64,000 bases of DNA from Parvimonas sp000223315 (GTDB lineage Bacteria; Bacillota; Clostridia; Tissierellales; Peptoniphilaceae), in assembly GCA_050262155.1 (NCBI GenBank), contig CP189843.1, positions 1,116,001 to 1,180,000 on the forward strand. The letters are read 5' to 3'. Within the stretch, counting starts at the first letter, position 1, and each line of letters begins with the position of its first letter. The position numbers and the translations under genes were made by a program. Of this stretch, positions 28,283 through 36,987 are shown one piece after another. The notes beneath the pieces are model-generated. The model had not been told where the DNA came from. It did not search any database and worked only from the letters and a program-made list of their open reading frames with translations.

Positions 28283-29501
28283 ATAAAAACTCCGTTTCAA
28301 TAATTTCTCCCTTAGATATTTCAGTTTGACTTGGAACAATAACTATGGAATTTTTTGAAACCATTGTAGATAAAACGCCGGATTCCTGTCTTTCTTCAAT
28401 TTCTGTAAAGAATTTTCCGCCTTTGTAGAAAGTATTTGCTCTTAAAATTCTATTTACTTTCGCCTTATTATTAAATCCGTTAATTAATTCACTTTTAACT
28501 TTAAGCATATCAATATTTCTATTTTGTAATTTCAAAATTACAGGTCTAACATAAAGATAGAAATTCATAAATGATGCGGCAGGATTTCCGGATAATGCAA
28601 ATATGAATTTTCCTTCATATTCTCCGAAGAAAACATGTCCACCCGGTTTTGCCATAACTCTTGTAAAGATTGTTTTAACCCCTATTTTATCTAATGCAGT
28701 TAAAACAAAATCACTATCTCCTACAGAAATTCCACCTGTAGAAATAACTATATCACTATTTCTTATAGCTTTTTTATACATATCAACCAAAGTATCCAAA
28801 TCGTCATTAACTTTCCCATATTGAATAACTTCTGCATTATAGACTTTTGCAAGTTGCTCTATCGTATAACTGTTACTATTTCTTATCTTTCCGTCTTCCA
28901 TTTCGTCAGTAACATCAAGCAATTCACTTCCTGTAGCAAACACACTTACTGTAGGAGCTTTATAAACTTTAATAAAGGGAATTCCAAGACTGGCTAAAAC
29001 ACCGATTTCTGCAGGAGTTAGAAATGTACCTTTTTTAATTATTACATCACCTTTTCTTACGTCTTCACCAAGTCCGATTATATTTTTATTTTTACCAATT
29101 GGAGAAAAAATTTTAACTTCTTTTTCGTTAAATTCAGTATCTTCATACCTTACTATGCAATTTGCTCCGGTTGGAACTTTTGCTCCTGTCATCAATCTAA
29201 CAGCCTGTCCTTTAGAAACTGACTTTTCAGAAACATCCCCTGCCATTATAACATCAATAACTTCCAATGTAATAGGATTATCTTTACTTGCATTTACAAC
29301 ATCCTCTTCTCTAAAAGCATATCCATCCAATGGTGATTTGGCAAAATTAGGTATATTAACTTTTGAAATTATATCCTCAGCAATAACTTTTCCTAAAGAA
29401 TCATTAAAATATAAATTTTCAAATTTTTCTTCTACATTAATTTCTTCAGCCAGTTTTCTAGCTTCTTTTAATTCAATTGGTGAAAAATTATTAATTATCA
29501 T
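28272..29501 (-). CDS. moeA: molybdopterin molybdotransferase
   Basis: Inserts molybdate into adenylylated molybdopterin. 409 residues from the ATG at 29499-29501, which has GGAG six bases upstream; an ATG two codons earlier touches the ribosome site. Motifs: PNFAKSPLDGYAFR, MTGAKVPTGANCIVRYED, STGGISVGDSDF and ALSGNPAASF. The MogA-like central domain and beta-rich C-terminal domain are both complete. It overlaps the preceding membrane-protein gene and mobB. Confidence 0.95.
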   Translation of the reverse strand: MIINNFSPIELKEARKLAEEINVEEKFENLYFNDSLGKVIAEDIISKVNIPNFAKSPLDGYAFREEDVVNASKDNPITLEVIDVIMAGDVSEKSVSKGQAVRLMTGAKVPTGANCIVRYEDTEFNEKEVKIFSPIGKNKNIIGLGEDVRKGDVIIKKGTFLTPAEIGVLASLGIPFIKVYKAPTVSVFATGSELLDVTDEMEDGKIRNSNSYTIEQLAKVYNAEVIQYGKVNDDLDTLVDMYKKAIRNSDIVISTGGISVGDSDFVLTALDKIGVKTIFTRVMAKPGGHVFFGEYEGKFIFALSGNPAASFMNFYLYVRPVILKLQNRNIDMLKVKSELINGFNNKAKVNRILRANTFYKGGKFFTEIEERQESGVLSTMVSKNSIVIVPSQTEISKGEIIETEFLYEK

Positions 29502-30063
29502 GTTCATCTCCTACATTTTCATAATCATATTTTTTTCTAAGTTCTCTTTCTCTAAGTCTTTTTTCTTTTCTTTCTCTTATTTTTCTTTTTTGGTCAAAAG
29601 AATAAATATCGTTAAGATTTATTAAAGTATTTAGAATAAATATGATAATAGTAATTACAGAAAGCCACTTATTTCCACCTATAATTTTGAAAATAAGTGC
29701 TAAAAATATTATAATTCCAATTCTAAAATTAACTTTTCTTCCTAATAATATTGGCTCTAAAACCAATCTTACACTCAATATTGTAAGATATAATATTGCT
29801 AAATTAGATGAAATTACTTCTTCATGTTTAACCAGATTAATTAAAATCTGATAAGATAGATAAAGTCCATTTCCTATTATTGGAACAGCTTCTAAAACAC
29901 CCATAATTAATCCGGCTTTAAATTTTCCCGGATAATTCATAAGGTAAACAGCAACTAATGAAGTAAGTAATGCCAATAAAATCAGTATCCCTTGAACTTG
30001 TAAATAATCTTTAAAAGTTTTTTTGCCTTTTCTTAACATAGCTTTTATATAGTTTATATACAT
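29491..30063 (-). CDS. membrane protein resembling the C-terminal half of AI-2E/YtvI permeases
   Basis: About 190 residues. The ATG at 30061-30063 has GGAGG seven bases upstream and is preferred over one two codons earlier. The segment GVLEAVPIIGNGLYLSY, followed after about 30 residues by RLVLEPILLGRKVN, resembles the conserved core of AI-2E transporter/YtvI proteins (usually about 350 residues). Only the last four or so helices are present, so it may be a truncated or reduced member. The C-terminal 40 residues are strongly charged (RKIRERKEKRLRERELRKK). It sits between pgi and moeA with an 11-base overlap onto moeA. Function unknown. Confidence 0.55.
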   Translation of the reverse strand: MYINYIKAMLRKGKKTFKDYLQVQGILILLALLTSLVAVYLMNYPGKFKAGLIMGVLEAVPIIGNGLYLSYQILINLVKHEEVISSNLAILYLTILSVRLVLEPILLGRKVNFRIGIIIFLALIFKIIGGNKWLSVITIIIFILNTLINLNDIYSFDQKRKIRERKEKRLRERELRKKYDYENVGDEHDN

Positions 30064-30076
30064 CTTCATTCCTCCT

Positions 30077-31342
30077 TTACATTTTTTCTAATAATTGATA
30101 CATATTTTTTTTATAATTATCAACTCCTGGTTGATCAAAAGGATTGACCTCCAACATATAAGCAGAAATTGCACAAGACATTTCAAAAAAGTAAATCAAC
30201 TTTCCAATATTATAAGCATCAAGTTTTGGAACTTTAATTCTAATCGTTGGAACATCTCCATCCGTATGTGCCTTTCTTGTCGCCGTAACAGCAACTTTAT
30301 TTATATCATTTAGCGATTTTTTTGCCAAATAATTTAATTTGTCAAAATCCTCTTCTGAAAAAGGAATAATAATATCATTTTTTAAGTTTTCAACCTCAAT
30401 TATAGTTTCAAAGGTTATTTTATTTCCGTCTTGAATCATTTGCCCGAAAGAATGTAAATCTCTTGTGAAAATAGCACTTTCTACATAAAGTCCTTTTCCA
30501 TTTTTCCCCTCACTCTCCGCAAATAATTGTTTCCACCATTCTTGAAGATAGGAAAGTTTAAATTCATGAGCGACTAAATATTCTATTTCCTTTTTTTTAT
30601 ATCTAAACATTACATTTCTGATAATTGCATATTTTAAAGAAATATTATCCAAGCTTTTTTTAGTATATTCTTCTAAACCGTCATTTGCTCCAAGTAGAAT
30701 TGCATCAGTATCAATACCTGCACACATAATCGGAAATAGTCCAACTGCTGTTAAAACCGAAAATCTTCCACCTATATCATCCGGTACACAAAAAGTTTCA
30801 TAACCGACTTTATCACTAAATTCTTTTAACAATCCACACTCTGCATCAGTTGTAACAATAATTCTATCTTTTGCATCTTTTCCATATTTTTCTTCGCATA
30901 ATTCTTTTAAAACCCTAAAAGCAACAGCAGTTTCAAATGTACTTCCTGATTTTGAAATCACATTTATATAAAAATCTTTATCTTTTATATATTCTACTAA
31001 TTCACTCAAGTAATCTCCACTTAGATTATTTCCGGCAAATATGATATCTAATCCTTCTTGCTTGAAATAAGGCTTTAATGTCTTTATAATAGCTTTGGAA
31101 CCGAGAAAACTACCTCCTACTCCAATAACGATAAGAACTTCTGATTTTTTAACTTTTTCAGAAAGTTTTTTCATTCTTGAGTATTCTTCTCTATCATAAA
31201 CTTCCGGATGAGTTACCCAACCTAAAAATTTATTACCTAATCCATTTTTATTTAAAATATAATCTAATGCCTTAAAAGCCTCTTTTTCATAATTATTAAA
31301 GCTTAAATCCTCTGAAAAATCCAGCTCAAAATTATCTGTCAT
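30077..31342 (-). CDS. pgi: glucose-6-phosphate isomerase
   Basis: Interconverts glucose-6-phosphate and fructose-6-phosphate. 421 residues, somewhat shorter than the usual 440-450 of Gram-positive Pgi. VIGVGGSFLGSKA, ISKSGSTFETAVAFR, GGRFSVLTAVG and the C-terminal EVNPFDQPGVDNYK motif are all present. The ATG overlaps the stop of the phosphatase gene upstream (TAATG), so the two are translationally coupled. Confidence 0.95.
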   Translation of the reverse strand: MTDNFELDFSEDLSFNNYEKEAFKALDYILNKNGLGNKFLGWVTHPEVYDREEYSRMKKLSEKVKKSEVLIVIGVGGSFLGSKAIIKTLKPYFKQEGLDIIFAGNNLSGDYLSELVEYIKDKDFYINVISKSGSTFETAVAFRVLKELCEEKYGKDAKDRIIVTTDAECGLLKEFSDKVGYETFCVPDDIGGRFSVLTAVGLFPIMCAGIDTDAILLGANDGLEEYTKKSLDNISLKYAIIRNVMFRYKKKEIEYLVAHEFKLSYLQEWWKQLFAESEGKNGKGLYVESAIFTRDLHSFGQMIQDGNKITFETIIEVENLKNDIIIPFSEEDFDKLNYLAKKSLNDINKVAVTATRKAHTDGDVPTIRIKVPKLDAYNIGKLIYFFEMSCAISAYMLEVNPFDQPGVDNYKKNMYQLLEKM

Positions 31343-32457
31343 TATAAAACCCTCATACTTAATAATGCAATATCATCTTCTTGAATTCCACATCTAAATT
31401 CAGAAACATCTTTAACCAGTTTATCTAAGAGCTCTTCATCAGATAATGAATTTTTATATTTATTTACTACATTAAAAAATCTTTCTTCTCCATATTCTTC
31501 TCTATTTTTATTTTTTGTTTCAGTAAGTCCATCTGTATAAAATAAAACACAATCTCCATGACAGAGTTTTGCTTTCCCTACGGAGTATCTACTATCTTGA
31601 AATAACCAAGAGATAGGCAAACCGCTTAATTCTAATCTGACATTTTTATCCTTATTAAATAAAATCGGTATAGAATTGTGCCCTGCATTTGAATATTCAA
31701 ACTCACAAGTTGCTTTATTGTAAATACCTAAAAAAATTGTAAAGTACATTTCTAAATTAAGTTTTGAAAATTCTTTTGATAAAGCTCTTATTATTTCTCT
31801 CGGATGTTCAATTTTTCTTCCATGAATTAACATTCTAACAGAAAATTTTATAAACATTGTTACCATACTTGCAGAAATACCATGTCCCATAACATCAGCA
31901 ATATAAACACATGTTTTATTATTTGGTAATTCAATAACATCAAAAAAATCTCCTGATAATTGATCTGATGATATATATTTATATTCTAAATTTAATCCTT
32001 CACTATGACTCAATTTAGACAATAAGGTCTTTTGTATATCTGAAGCTGTCAACATATCATTTTTTATCATCTGTTGATATTTTATTAAATCTTTTTGAAG
32101 TCTATTTCCCTCTGTAATATCTCGAAAGACTTCAATACAACCCCAATATTCATTTTTGTCATCAAAAATCGGACTACTCTTTACCAAAAAATCTCTTTCT
32201 CCAACTGACAACAATTCAGTTTCAACATCTTCTTTATGTCCAATCGGAGCAACACATTTTAAAGAAGAAAAATTTTTGTCATTTTTATGTATATCCTCAT
32301 CAGAAAACACACAAAACTTTCCCTCTTCATTTTCTAAAAATTTCTTCATACTGGAATTAGTATAGACAATAAGTCCAGTTTTATCAAAAACTCTGACTAA
32401 ATCTTCCATAAAATCTACCAGTTCAAAATTACAATGTGTAAATTTATCCATATACAT
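31342..32457 (-). CDS. PAS-domain PP2C-type (RsbU/SpoIIE) serine phosphatase
   Basis: 371 residues. Residues about 15-120 form a PAS-like sensor (GLIVYTNSSMKKFL ... WGCIEVFRDITE), followed by a coiled linker and an SpoIIE-type phosphatase domain: SGDFFDVIEL, VYIADVMGHGISASM, YSNAGHNSIPIL, LFYTDGLTE and QEDDIALL supply the metal-binding aspartates. Such proteins dephosphorylate anti-sigma antagonists in partner-switching cascades. No anti-sigma or STAS gene is adjacent, so its target is unknown. It is co-transcribed with an rRNA methyltransferase and pgi. Confidence 0.88.
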   Translation of the reverse strand: MYMDKFTHCNFELVDFMEDLVRVFDKTGLIVYTNSSMKKFLENEEGKFCVFSDEDIHKNDKNFSSLKCVAPIGHKEDVETELLSVGERDFLVKSSPIFDDKNEYWGCIEVFRDITEGNRLQKDLIKYQQMIKNDMLTASDIQKTLLSKLSHSEGLNLEYKYISSDQLSGDFFDVIELPNNKTCVYIADVMGHGISASMVTMFIKFSVRMLIHGRKIEHPREIIRALSKEFSKLNLEMYFTIFLGIYNKATCEFEYSNAGHNSIPILFNKDKNVRLELSGLPISWLFQDSRYSVGKAKLCHGDCVLFYTDGLTETKNKNREEYGEERFFNVVNKYKNSLSDEELLDKLVKDVSEFRCGIQEDDIALLSMRVL

Positions 32458-32471
32458 ACTGTTTTCTCCTG

Positions 32472-33605
32472 TTATTTTGGTTTAGGACCGTAAAATTGAT
32501 AGAAATCAACTTTAATTCTTCCATTAAATAACTTTCTCTTTCTATCAGCTTTCCTTCCATATAGTCTTTCAAAATTTTCCATACTTGTTATCAAATATAC
32601 AGACCAAGTATCTAATTCTTTAAACTTTTTCCCAAAATCTCTATAAAGCCTTTCAACTTCTTCAATATCTCCCATACGTTCACCATAAGGCGGATTTGTA
32701 ACTACAACACCATATTCATTATATAAATCAACATCTCTCATATCTTTTATAAAGAATGAAATCTCATCCTCTACACCTAAAATATCGGCATTATCTCTAG
32801 CTCTTAAAATCGAACGTCTATCTATATCTGACCCTAAAATTTTTAATTCTCTATCATAATCAATTAATGCTCTTGCTCTATTCTTTTCATTTTTTAAAGC
32901 ATCTTTATCCAACAAATTCCAATTTTCAAAAGCAAAATTTCTCATAATTCCGGGAGCAATATTTCTGCCTATCATATATGCTTCAATGCAAAGAGTTCCG
33001 CTCCCACAAAAAGGATCATAAAAAACTCTGCTCGGATCCCAAAAAGATAGACTAATCATAGCACTCGCCAAAGTTTCCTTAAGCGGAGCATCTCCTGCTC
33101 TTTTTCTATATCCTCTTTTATGTAAAGCCTCTCCTGAAGTATCAACAGTAACTGTTGCAATATCCTTTAAAATGGACACTTCTATGTAATACAAAGCATC
33201 TGAAGTTTCATCAAACCACTCAACTCCATAAACATTTTTAAGTCTGTCAACAATTGATTTCTTTGTAATCTTTTGGATATCGGACAAACTGAAAAGTTTG
33301 GACTTTACACTATTTGCATTTACAGGAAATTTGTCATTTACTGAAATTAATTCTTCCCATTTTATCTTCTTAATTCCTTGATATAAATCTTCAAAACTTA
33401 AAACTTTAAATTCATCCATTTTAAGTAAAATTCTCTCTGCACATCTAACCCACAAATTAGCTTTTGCTATATCATTTACATCTGCTAAAAACTCTACTTT
33501 CCCATCAGAAACCTTTATATCATCAAAACCAAGTTTTATTATCTCTCTTTTAACAATAGCTTCCAAGCCAAAAGCACAAGTAGCAATTAAAGTTATTTTT
33601 TTCAT
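32472..33605 (-). CDS. THUMP-domain class I rRNA methyltransferase (RlmL-type)
   Basis: 377 residues. N-terminal THUMP RNA-binding domain (ATCAFGLEAIVKREI ...), then LHKRGYRKRAGDAPLKE and a Rossmann methyltransferase with FYDPFCGSGTLCIEA and the N-methylation motif TNPPYGER. Matches the YpsC/RlmL-N family that makes m2G in 23S rRNA. First gene of a six-gene operon ending at the mobB terminator. ATG with GGAG upstream. Confidence 0.9.
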   Translation of the reverse strand: MKKITLIATCAFGLEAIVKREIIKLGFDDIKVSDGKVEFLADVNDIAKANLWVRCAERILLKMDEFKVLSFEDLYQGIKKIKWEELISVNDKFPVNANSVKSKLFSLSDIQKITKKSIVDRLKNVYGVEWFDETSDALYYIEVSILKDIATVTVDTSGEALHKRGYRKRAGDAPLKETLASAMISLSFWDPSRVFYDPFCGSGTLCIEAYMIGRNIAPGIMRNFAFENWNLLDKDALKNEKNRARALIDYDRELKILGSDIDRRSILRARDNADILGVEDEISFFIKDMRDVDLYNEYGVVVTNPPYGERMGDIEEVERLYRDFGKKFKELDTWSVYLITSMENFERLYGRKADRKRKLFNGRIKVDFYQFYGPKPK

Positions 33606-33662
33606 TATATCTCCAGTTATATAAAAATCTACTATGATAAAAACTCATCCATCATTGATATA

Positions 33663-33691
33663 ATTATACCAAATTTGCATAAAAAAAACAA
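33663..33691 (-). promoter_or_regulatory. promoter of the rlmL-pgi-moeA-mobB operon
   Basis: TTGTTT (33686-33691), 17-base spacer and TATAAT (33663-33668) on the minus strand. It is divergent from the ECF S-component promoter. Confidence 0.65.
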
Positions 33692-33727
33692 AATAAATTG
33701 AAACTTATGGAATTTTTCTGAAATTTT

Positions 33728-33736
33728 TGTTATAAT
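33728..33736 (+). promoter_or_regulatory. extended -10 promoter of the ECF S-component gene
   Basis: TGTTATAAT (33728-33736) with no good -35, 38 bases ahead of the ATG. No riboswitch was recognised in the short leader. Confidence 0.6.
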
Positions 33737-33773
33737 ATACACGACTTTATTATGAAAAACCAAGGAGGAATTT

Positions 33774-34337
33774 ATGAAAAATATTTCAACAAAATCTATA
33801 ACAAAAATTGGAATATTAAGTGCTATAGTAATTATTTTATCACTTTCTCCTATAGGATTTATTCCGTTGGGACCTGTTAGAATAACTACTGTTCATATAC
33901 CGATAATTTTAATAGCCTTAATCGAAAAACCTACAGTATCTTTTTTTGTCGGACTAATTTTTGGATTATTTTCTTTTATTCAACATTTATCCGGTATAAG
34001 TACATTATCCTTTATGTTTATAAATCCTATGGTGTCAGTTCTTCCAAGAGCATTAATAGGAGTAGGAACATATTATACATTTAATTTCATAAAAAAATAT
34101 ATCAAAAATATATTTAATGTTGTATTTGCAAGTATGATAGGAACAATGATTAATACATTCGGTGTTCTTTCTATGGCTTATATATTTTGTGCAAATCAAA
34201 TATATGAAGTTTTAAAAATTAATCCTGCAAAATTTTTAGTCGGAGTAGCTATTTCAAACGGAATCCCGGAAATAATAGTATGTTCTGCGTTAGTTCCTAT
34301 GATTTATAAAAGTTTACAAAAAATTTTAAAATTTTAA
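33774..34337 (+). CDS. ECF transporter S component (substrate-binding membrane subunit)
   Basis: 187 residues, about six hydrophobic helices. SPIGFIPLGPVRITTVHIPIIL near the N-terminus and FVGLIFGLFSFIQHL are characteristic of ECF S components, small membrane proteins that capture a vitamin or metal and dock on a shared energising module (EcfA, EcfA', EcfT). The module genes are not in the window. The substrate cannot be told from the sequence; no vitamin riboswitch or biosynthetic neighbour helps. AAGGAGG precedes the ATG. Confidence 0.85.
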   Translation: MKNISTKSITKIGILSAIVIILSLSPIGFIPLGPVRITTVHIPIILIALIEKPTVSFFVGLIFGLFSFIQHLSGISTLSFMFINPMVSVLPRALIGVGTYYTFNFIKKYIKNIFNVVFASMIGTMINTFGVLSMAYIFCANQIYEVLKINPAKFLVGVAISNGIPEIIVCSALVPMIYKSLQKILKF

Positions 34338-34345
34338 ATTTTTAA

Positions 34346-34376
34346 AAAATGAGTGGTTTCATAATCACTCATTTTT
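34346..34376 (+). terminator. Rho-independent terminator of the ECF S-component gene
   Basis: AAAATGAGTG / CACTCATTTT stem followed by T; could also act from the other side. Confidence 0.8.
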
Positions 34377-34382
34377 ATATAC

Positions 34383-34411
34383 AAAAAAGAACCTTGAAAA
34401 ATCAAAGTTCT
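34383..34411 (-). terminator. Rho-independent terminator of veg
   Basis: AGAACTTTGA / TCAAGGTTCT (one G-T pair) then six T on the minus strand, 13 bases after the veg stop. Confidence 0.75.
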
Positions 34412-34423
34412 AAAAATTCTTTA

Positions 34424-34663
34424 TTAGCTTGCCTTTAAACTTACTTGTGATGTCAAAACATCAAAATAGGAATAAGAACAAGTTCTGGTTTTATGTTCTT
34501 CAGTTTCAATCTCAACAGTAAAAAATGATGTAAATACATCTCCAATTACTCCCTTAATCTCAACATATTCTTCTTTACTTCTTCTAATAGTAATCAATAC
34601 TTTTCTTCCAATGTTGTTGCTCAAAACTCTTTTAATCATAACTAATTTTTCTTTTGTATTCAT
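34424..34663 (-). CDS. veg: Veg family protein
   Basis: 79 residues from the ATG at 34661-34663, chosen over an upstream start because the promoter lies only about 20 bases above it. LVMIKRVLSNNIGRKVLI, the short beta-rich middle and CSYSYFDVLTSQVSL match the Veg family. In Bacillus, Veg is a small, highly transcribed protein linked to biofilm matrix regulation; its biochemical activity is unclear. It has its own strong promoter, as veg does in Bacillus, and its own terminator. Confidence 0.88.
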   Translation of the reverse strand: MNTKEKLVMIKRVLSNNIGRKVLITIRRSKEEYVEIKGVIGDVFTSFFTVEIETEEHKTRTCSYSYFDVLTSQVSLKAS

Positions 34664-34683
34664 AACAGCACCGCCTTTTGTAT

Positions 34684-34712
34684 ATTTTAACATAAAAAAG
34701 AAATAAAGTCAA
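34684..34712 (-). promoter_or_regulatory. strong promoter of veg
   Basis: TTGACT (34707-34712), 17-base spacer and extended -10 TGTTAAAAT (TAAAAT at 34684-34689) on the minus strand. Confidence 0.75.
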
Positions 34713-34735
34713 ATTACTAAATTTTGACAAAAAAC

Positions 34736-34771
34736 AAAAAACTGCATATATCTTATAAAAGATATATGCAG
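34736..34771 (-). terminator. Rho-independent terminator of the bofA-tmk-holB operon
   Basis: CTGCATATATCTT / AAGATATATGCAG, a 13-bp perfect stem with a four-base loop, then six T on the minus strand. Confidence 0.9.
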
Positions 34772-34791
34772 TCAAACATATCAATTTAAAT

Positions 34792-34920
34792 TTATTTGTT
34801 TTTTTTCTTAAGATATATTATAACCATAATCGCTATTAAACTTAAAAGTCCCACGATTAAAAATAAATTTTTACTGCTATCAACATTCATCAATGGAATA
34901 AAATTATTAAATTTTCCCAT
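34792..34920 (-). CDS. 42-residue single-span membrane peptide downstream of holB
   Basis: ATG at 34918-34920 with a perfect GGAGG six bases upstream; stop TAA at 34792-34794. The peptide starts MGKFNNFIPLMNVD, then has one hydrophobic helix of about 19 residues (FLIVGLLSLIAIMVIIYL) and ends KKKNK, giving an extracytoplasmic N-terminus by the positive-inside rule. It begins 12 bases after holB and is followed by the operon terminator, so it is a real last gene. Family not recognised and function unknown; the layout resembles the membrane-anchor tail of a sorting signal without an LPXTG motif. Confidence 0.75.
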   Translation of the reverse strand: MGKFNNFIPLMNVDSSKNLFLIVGLLSLIAIMVIIYLKKKNK

Positions 34921-34932
34921 AAGAACCTCCAT

Positions 34933-35739
34933 CTATCTTAAAATTGCTATAAATATTTTTTCAACTGACAATTGAAAATTCACATTATTATACAAATTTT
35001 CTCTAACAATCTCTATAGTTTCTAAAATTTTTACCACTTTATTTTTATCAAAATTAACATTATTCTTAAATATTTTCAAAATATTTTTATCTGAAATGTC
35101 TTTTCCGGTCTCTAAAAAAATGTAAAATTCTTTAAAGAAATTATACAATAGTGGTATGAAATCTCTATCTTCTTTCAAGCTAAGTAAATATTCCTTATTT
35201 TTAGAATCATAAATAGCTAAAAATTCTCCTTTAAGTGCGAGAGATAAAATTTCTAATAATTTACCATAATCTGAATAATCGAAATTTTCAGAAGAATTCA
35301 CCTCCGAAATGAATATACATCTACTCCTTATAGTTGATAATAATTTATATCTTGAATCAACTAAAATACAGATTATAACATAGTCAAAAGACTCTTCAAG
35401 AGTTTTCAATAGAGCATTGGATGATTCAGCTCTTAAAAACTGACCGCCTTTTATGATGACCAATTTATATTTTGACTCTAAAGGCCTTTTTTGAACGTAT
35501 TTAATCATATTTCTAATTGAATCGATAGAAATGAAATTTCTTTCACTTTCAACTATCATCAGATCAGGATGTGTTTGTTCTTCAATTTCTCTGGAAATTT
35601 TAAAATCTCCTTCCGGATTTAAAACCTTTAAAGTTAATTCTTTAGAAACCTTATCTAAAAAAGTCTCACTTCCCTCAACAATATAGTTTTGAGAAAAATC
35701 ATAAATATCAATCTTTTCCTTGAAAAGAGTATAATTCAT
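34933..35739 (-). CDS. holB: DNA polymerase III delta-prime subunit
   Basis: 268 residues, clamp-loader AAA+ fold. THPDLMIVES, ISIDSIRNMIKYVQKRPLES, KGGQFLRAESSNALLKTLEE and SRYKLLSTIRSRCIFI are the conserved HolB segments. As usual for delta-prime, the Walker A motif is not functional. It helps load the sliding clamp. The order tmk / DarA / holB is conserved in Firmicutes and supports the call. Confidence 0.92.
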   Translation of the reverse strand: MNYTLFKEKIDIYDFSQNYIVEGSETFLDKVSKELTLKVLNPEGDFKISREIEEQTHPDLMIVESERNFISIDSIRNMIKYVQKRPLESKYKLVIIKGGQFLRAESSNALLKTLEESFDYVIICILVDSRYKLLSTIRSRCIFISEVNSSENFDYSDYGKLLEILSLALKGEFLAIYDSKNKEYLLSLKEDRDFIPLLYNFFKEFYIFLETGKDISDKNILKIFKNNVNFDKNKVVKILETIEIVRENLYNNVNFQLSVEKIFIAILR

Positions 35740-35742
35740 AGA

Positions 35743-36015
35743 TTACATCCTTATTAATTGATTCATATTTAGAACAAACATTACAGTATTGGCAGTTTTA
35801 TCATCAATTGTTTCTTTATTTTTTGAAATATTTAAAATCATTTCTTTTACTCTATCTACTTTTTCATCTTCAATACCTATTAATATAGTAGTATTTCCTT
35901 TTCTGAAAAATCCACCTGTTGAAGATAATTTTGTAGCTCTAACTTTATTTTCTGAAAGTTCAGTTAAAACATCTTGAACTATGTGATCTTGTATAATTGC
36001 TATAATAAGTTTCAT
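35743..36015 (-). CDS. short DarA/PstA-like PII-family protein (second copy)
   Basis: 90 residues, starting MKLIIAIIQDHIVQDV with STGGFFRKGNTTILIGIEDEKV, the same core as the 108-residue neighbour. It lacks the long B-loop segment (PGDAYIPFPMEVLVGG in the neighbour), which is reduced to a few residues before VMFVLNMNQLIRM. DarA binds cyclic di-AMP; whether this shortened paralogue can is unknown. It lies nine bases after the full-length copy and four bases before holB. Likely a tandem duplication, possibly forming mixed trimers (inference). Confidence 0.82.
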   Translation of the reverse strand: MKLIIAIIQDHIVQDVLTELSENKVRATKLSSTGGFFRKGNTTILIGIEDEKVDRVKEMILNISKNKETIDDKTANTVMFVLNMNQLIRM

Positions 36016-36023
36016 AATATCAC

Positions 36024-36350
36024 CTACATTCTTACAAAATCTACAACATCTAGAACAAAAATAGTAGCTCCGCCTACTAAAACTTCCATTGGGAAAGGAA
36101 TATAAGCATCACCCGGCATTGTAACACTTAAAACAGATGTTGTAATTTCTCTTGATTTACAATTTTCTTCAATTACTTTCAAACATTCTTCTAACTTTTC
36201 TTCTTCAACCCCAATTAAAAGAGTTGAGTTTCCGGCTCTTAAAAATCCACCTGTTGAAGCAAGATTTGTCATTCTGAAACCTTTTTCAGTTAAATCTTCT
36301 TGTAGTGGGTTCAAGTCTTGATCTTGAACTATTGCAATTATCATCTTCAT
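36024..36350 (-). CDS. darA: cyclic-di-AMP receptor DarA/PstA (YaaQ)
   Basis: 108 residues, the usual length. PII-like signal protein: MKMIIAIVQDQDLNPL, STGGFLRAGNSTLLIGVEEEK, and the B-loop and C-terminal part GDAYIPFPMEVLVGGATIFVLDV match the family. It forms a trimer that binds c-di-AMP in Firmicutes; the downstream target is not known. The ATG overlaps the tmk stop by four bases (ATGA) with GGAGG seven bases upstream. Confidence 0.92.
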   Translation of the reverse strand: MKMIIAIVQDQDLNPLQEDLTEKGFRMTNLASTGGFLRAGNSTLLIGVEEEKLEECLKVIEENCKSREITTSVLSVTMPGDAYIPFPMEVLVGGATIFVLDVVDFVRM

Positions 36351-36976
36351 AGCAATTCCTCCAATTTTTCATCTATTATATTTTTTACATTTTCGAAAAC
36401 TTCATCCATACTTTTAGTGGCATCAACTTTTCTTAAAACTTTATCGTCTTTCATTTGCTCAAGAAGTTCCATATAAGTATCATAAACTCTACTATGGAAA
36501 TCATCTCCGGAAAGTTCAAGTCTATCGGCATTTTCATTTAAAGACTTCCTCTTTAAAGTTGTCAATGGATCAACATAAAAGAAAATAATCATATCCGGAT
36601 TAACTCCATCTATAGCAAAATCATTTATCTTTTTTACATTTTCAACTCCAAGTTCTCTACCTCCACCTTGATAAGCAAGCGAACTTAAAACAAATCTATC
36701 TGAAATAACAATATTTCCCTTTTCTAAATTCGGTTTTACAAGTTCATCGATATGTTGAGCTCTACTTGCAGAATAAAGCAATGCTTCTGTTCGTGGTGAC
36801 ATATTATCATTGTCATTAGATAAAATAATCTCTCTAATTTTTTCTGATATTTTTGTTCCACCCGGCTCTCTTGTAAAAATTATCTTTTCGTTATCTTTAT
36901 AGTATTCCTTAATTAAATTTATTATTGAAGTCTTTCCACATCCGTCAGGCCCTTCAAAAGTAATAAATAATCCCAT
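36347..36976 (-). CDS. tmk: thymidylate kinase
   Basis: Phosphorylates dTMP to dTDP. 209 residues. P-loop FEGPDGCGKTS, the DRX motif SDRFVLSSLAYQGGGRELG and FTREPGGTKISEKIR are present. Second gene of the replication operon, 12 bases after the BofA-like gene. Confidence 0.97.
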   Translation of the reverse strand: MGLFITFEGPDGCGKTSIINLIKEYYKDNEKIIFTREPGGTKISEKIREIILSNDNDNMSPRTEALLYSASRAQHIDELVKPNLEKGNIVISDRFVLSSLAYQGGGRELGVENVKKINDFAIDGVNPDMIIFFYVDPLTTLKRKSLNENADRLELSGDDFHSRVYDTYMELLEQMKDDKVLRKVDATKSMDEVFENVKNIIDEKLEELL

Positions 36977-36987
36977 CTTTTAACTCC

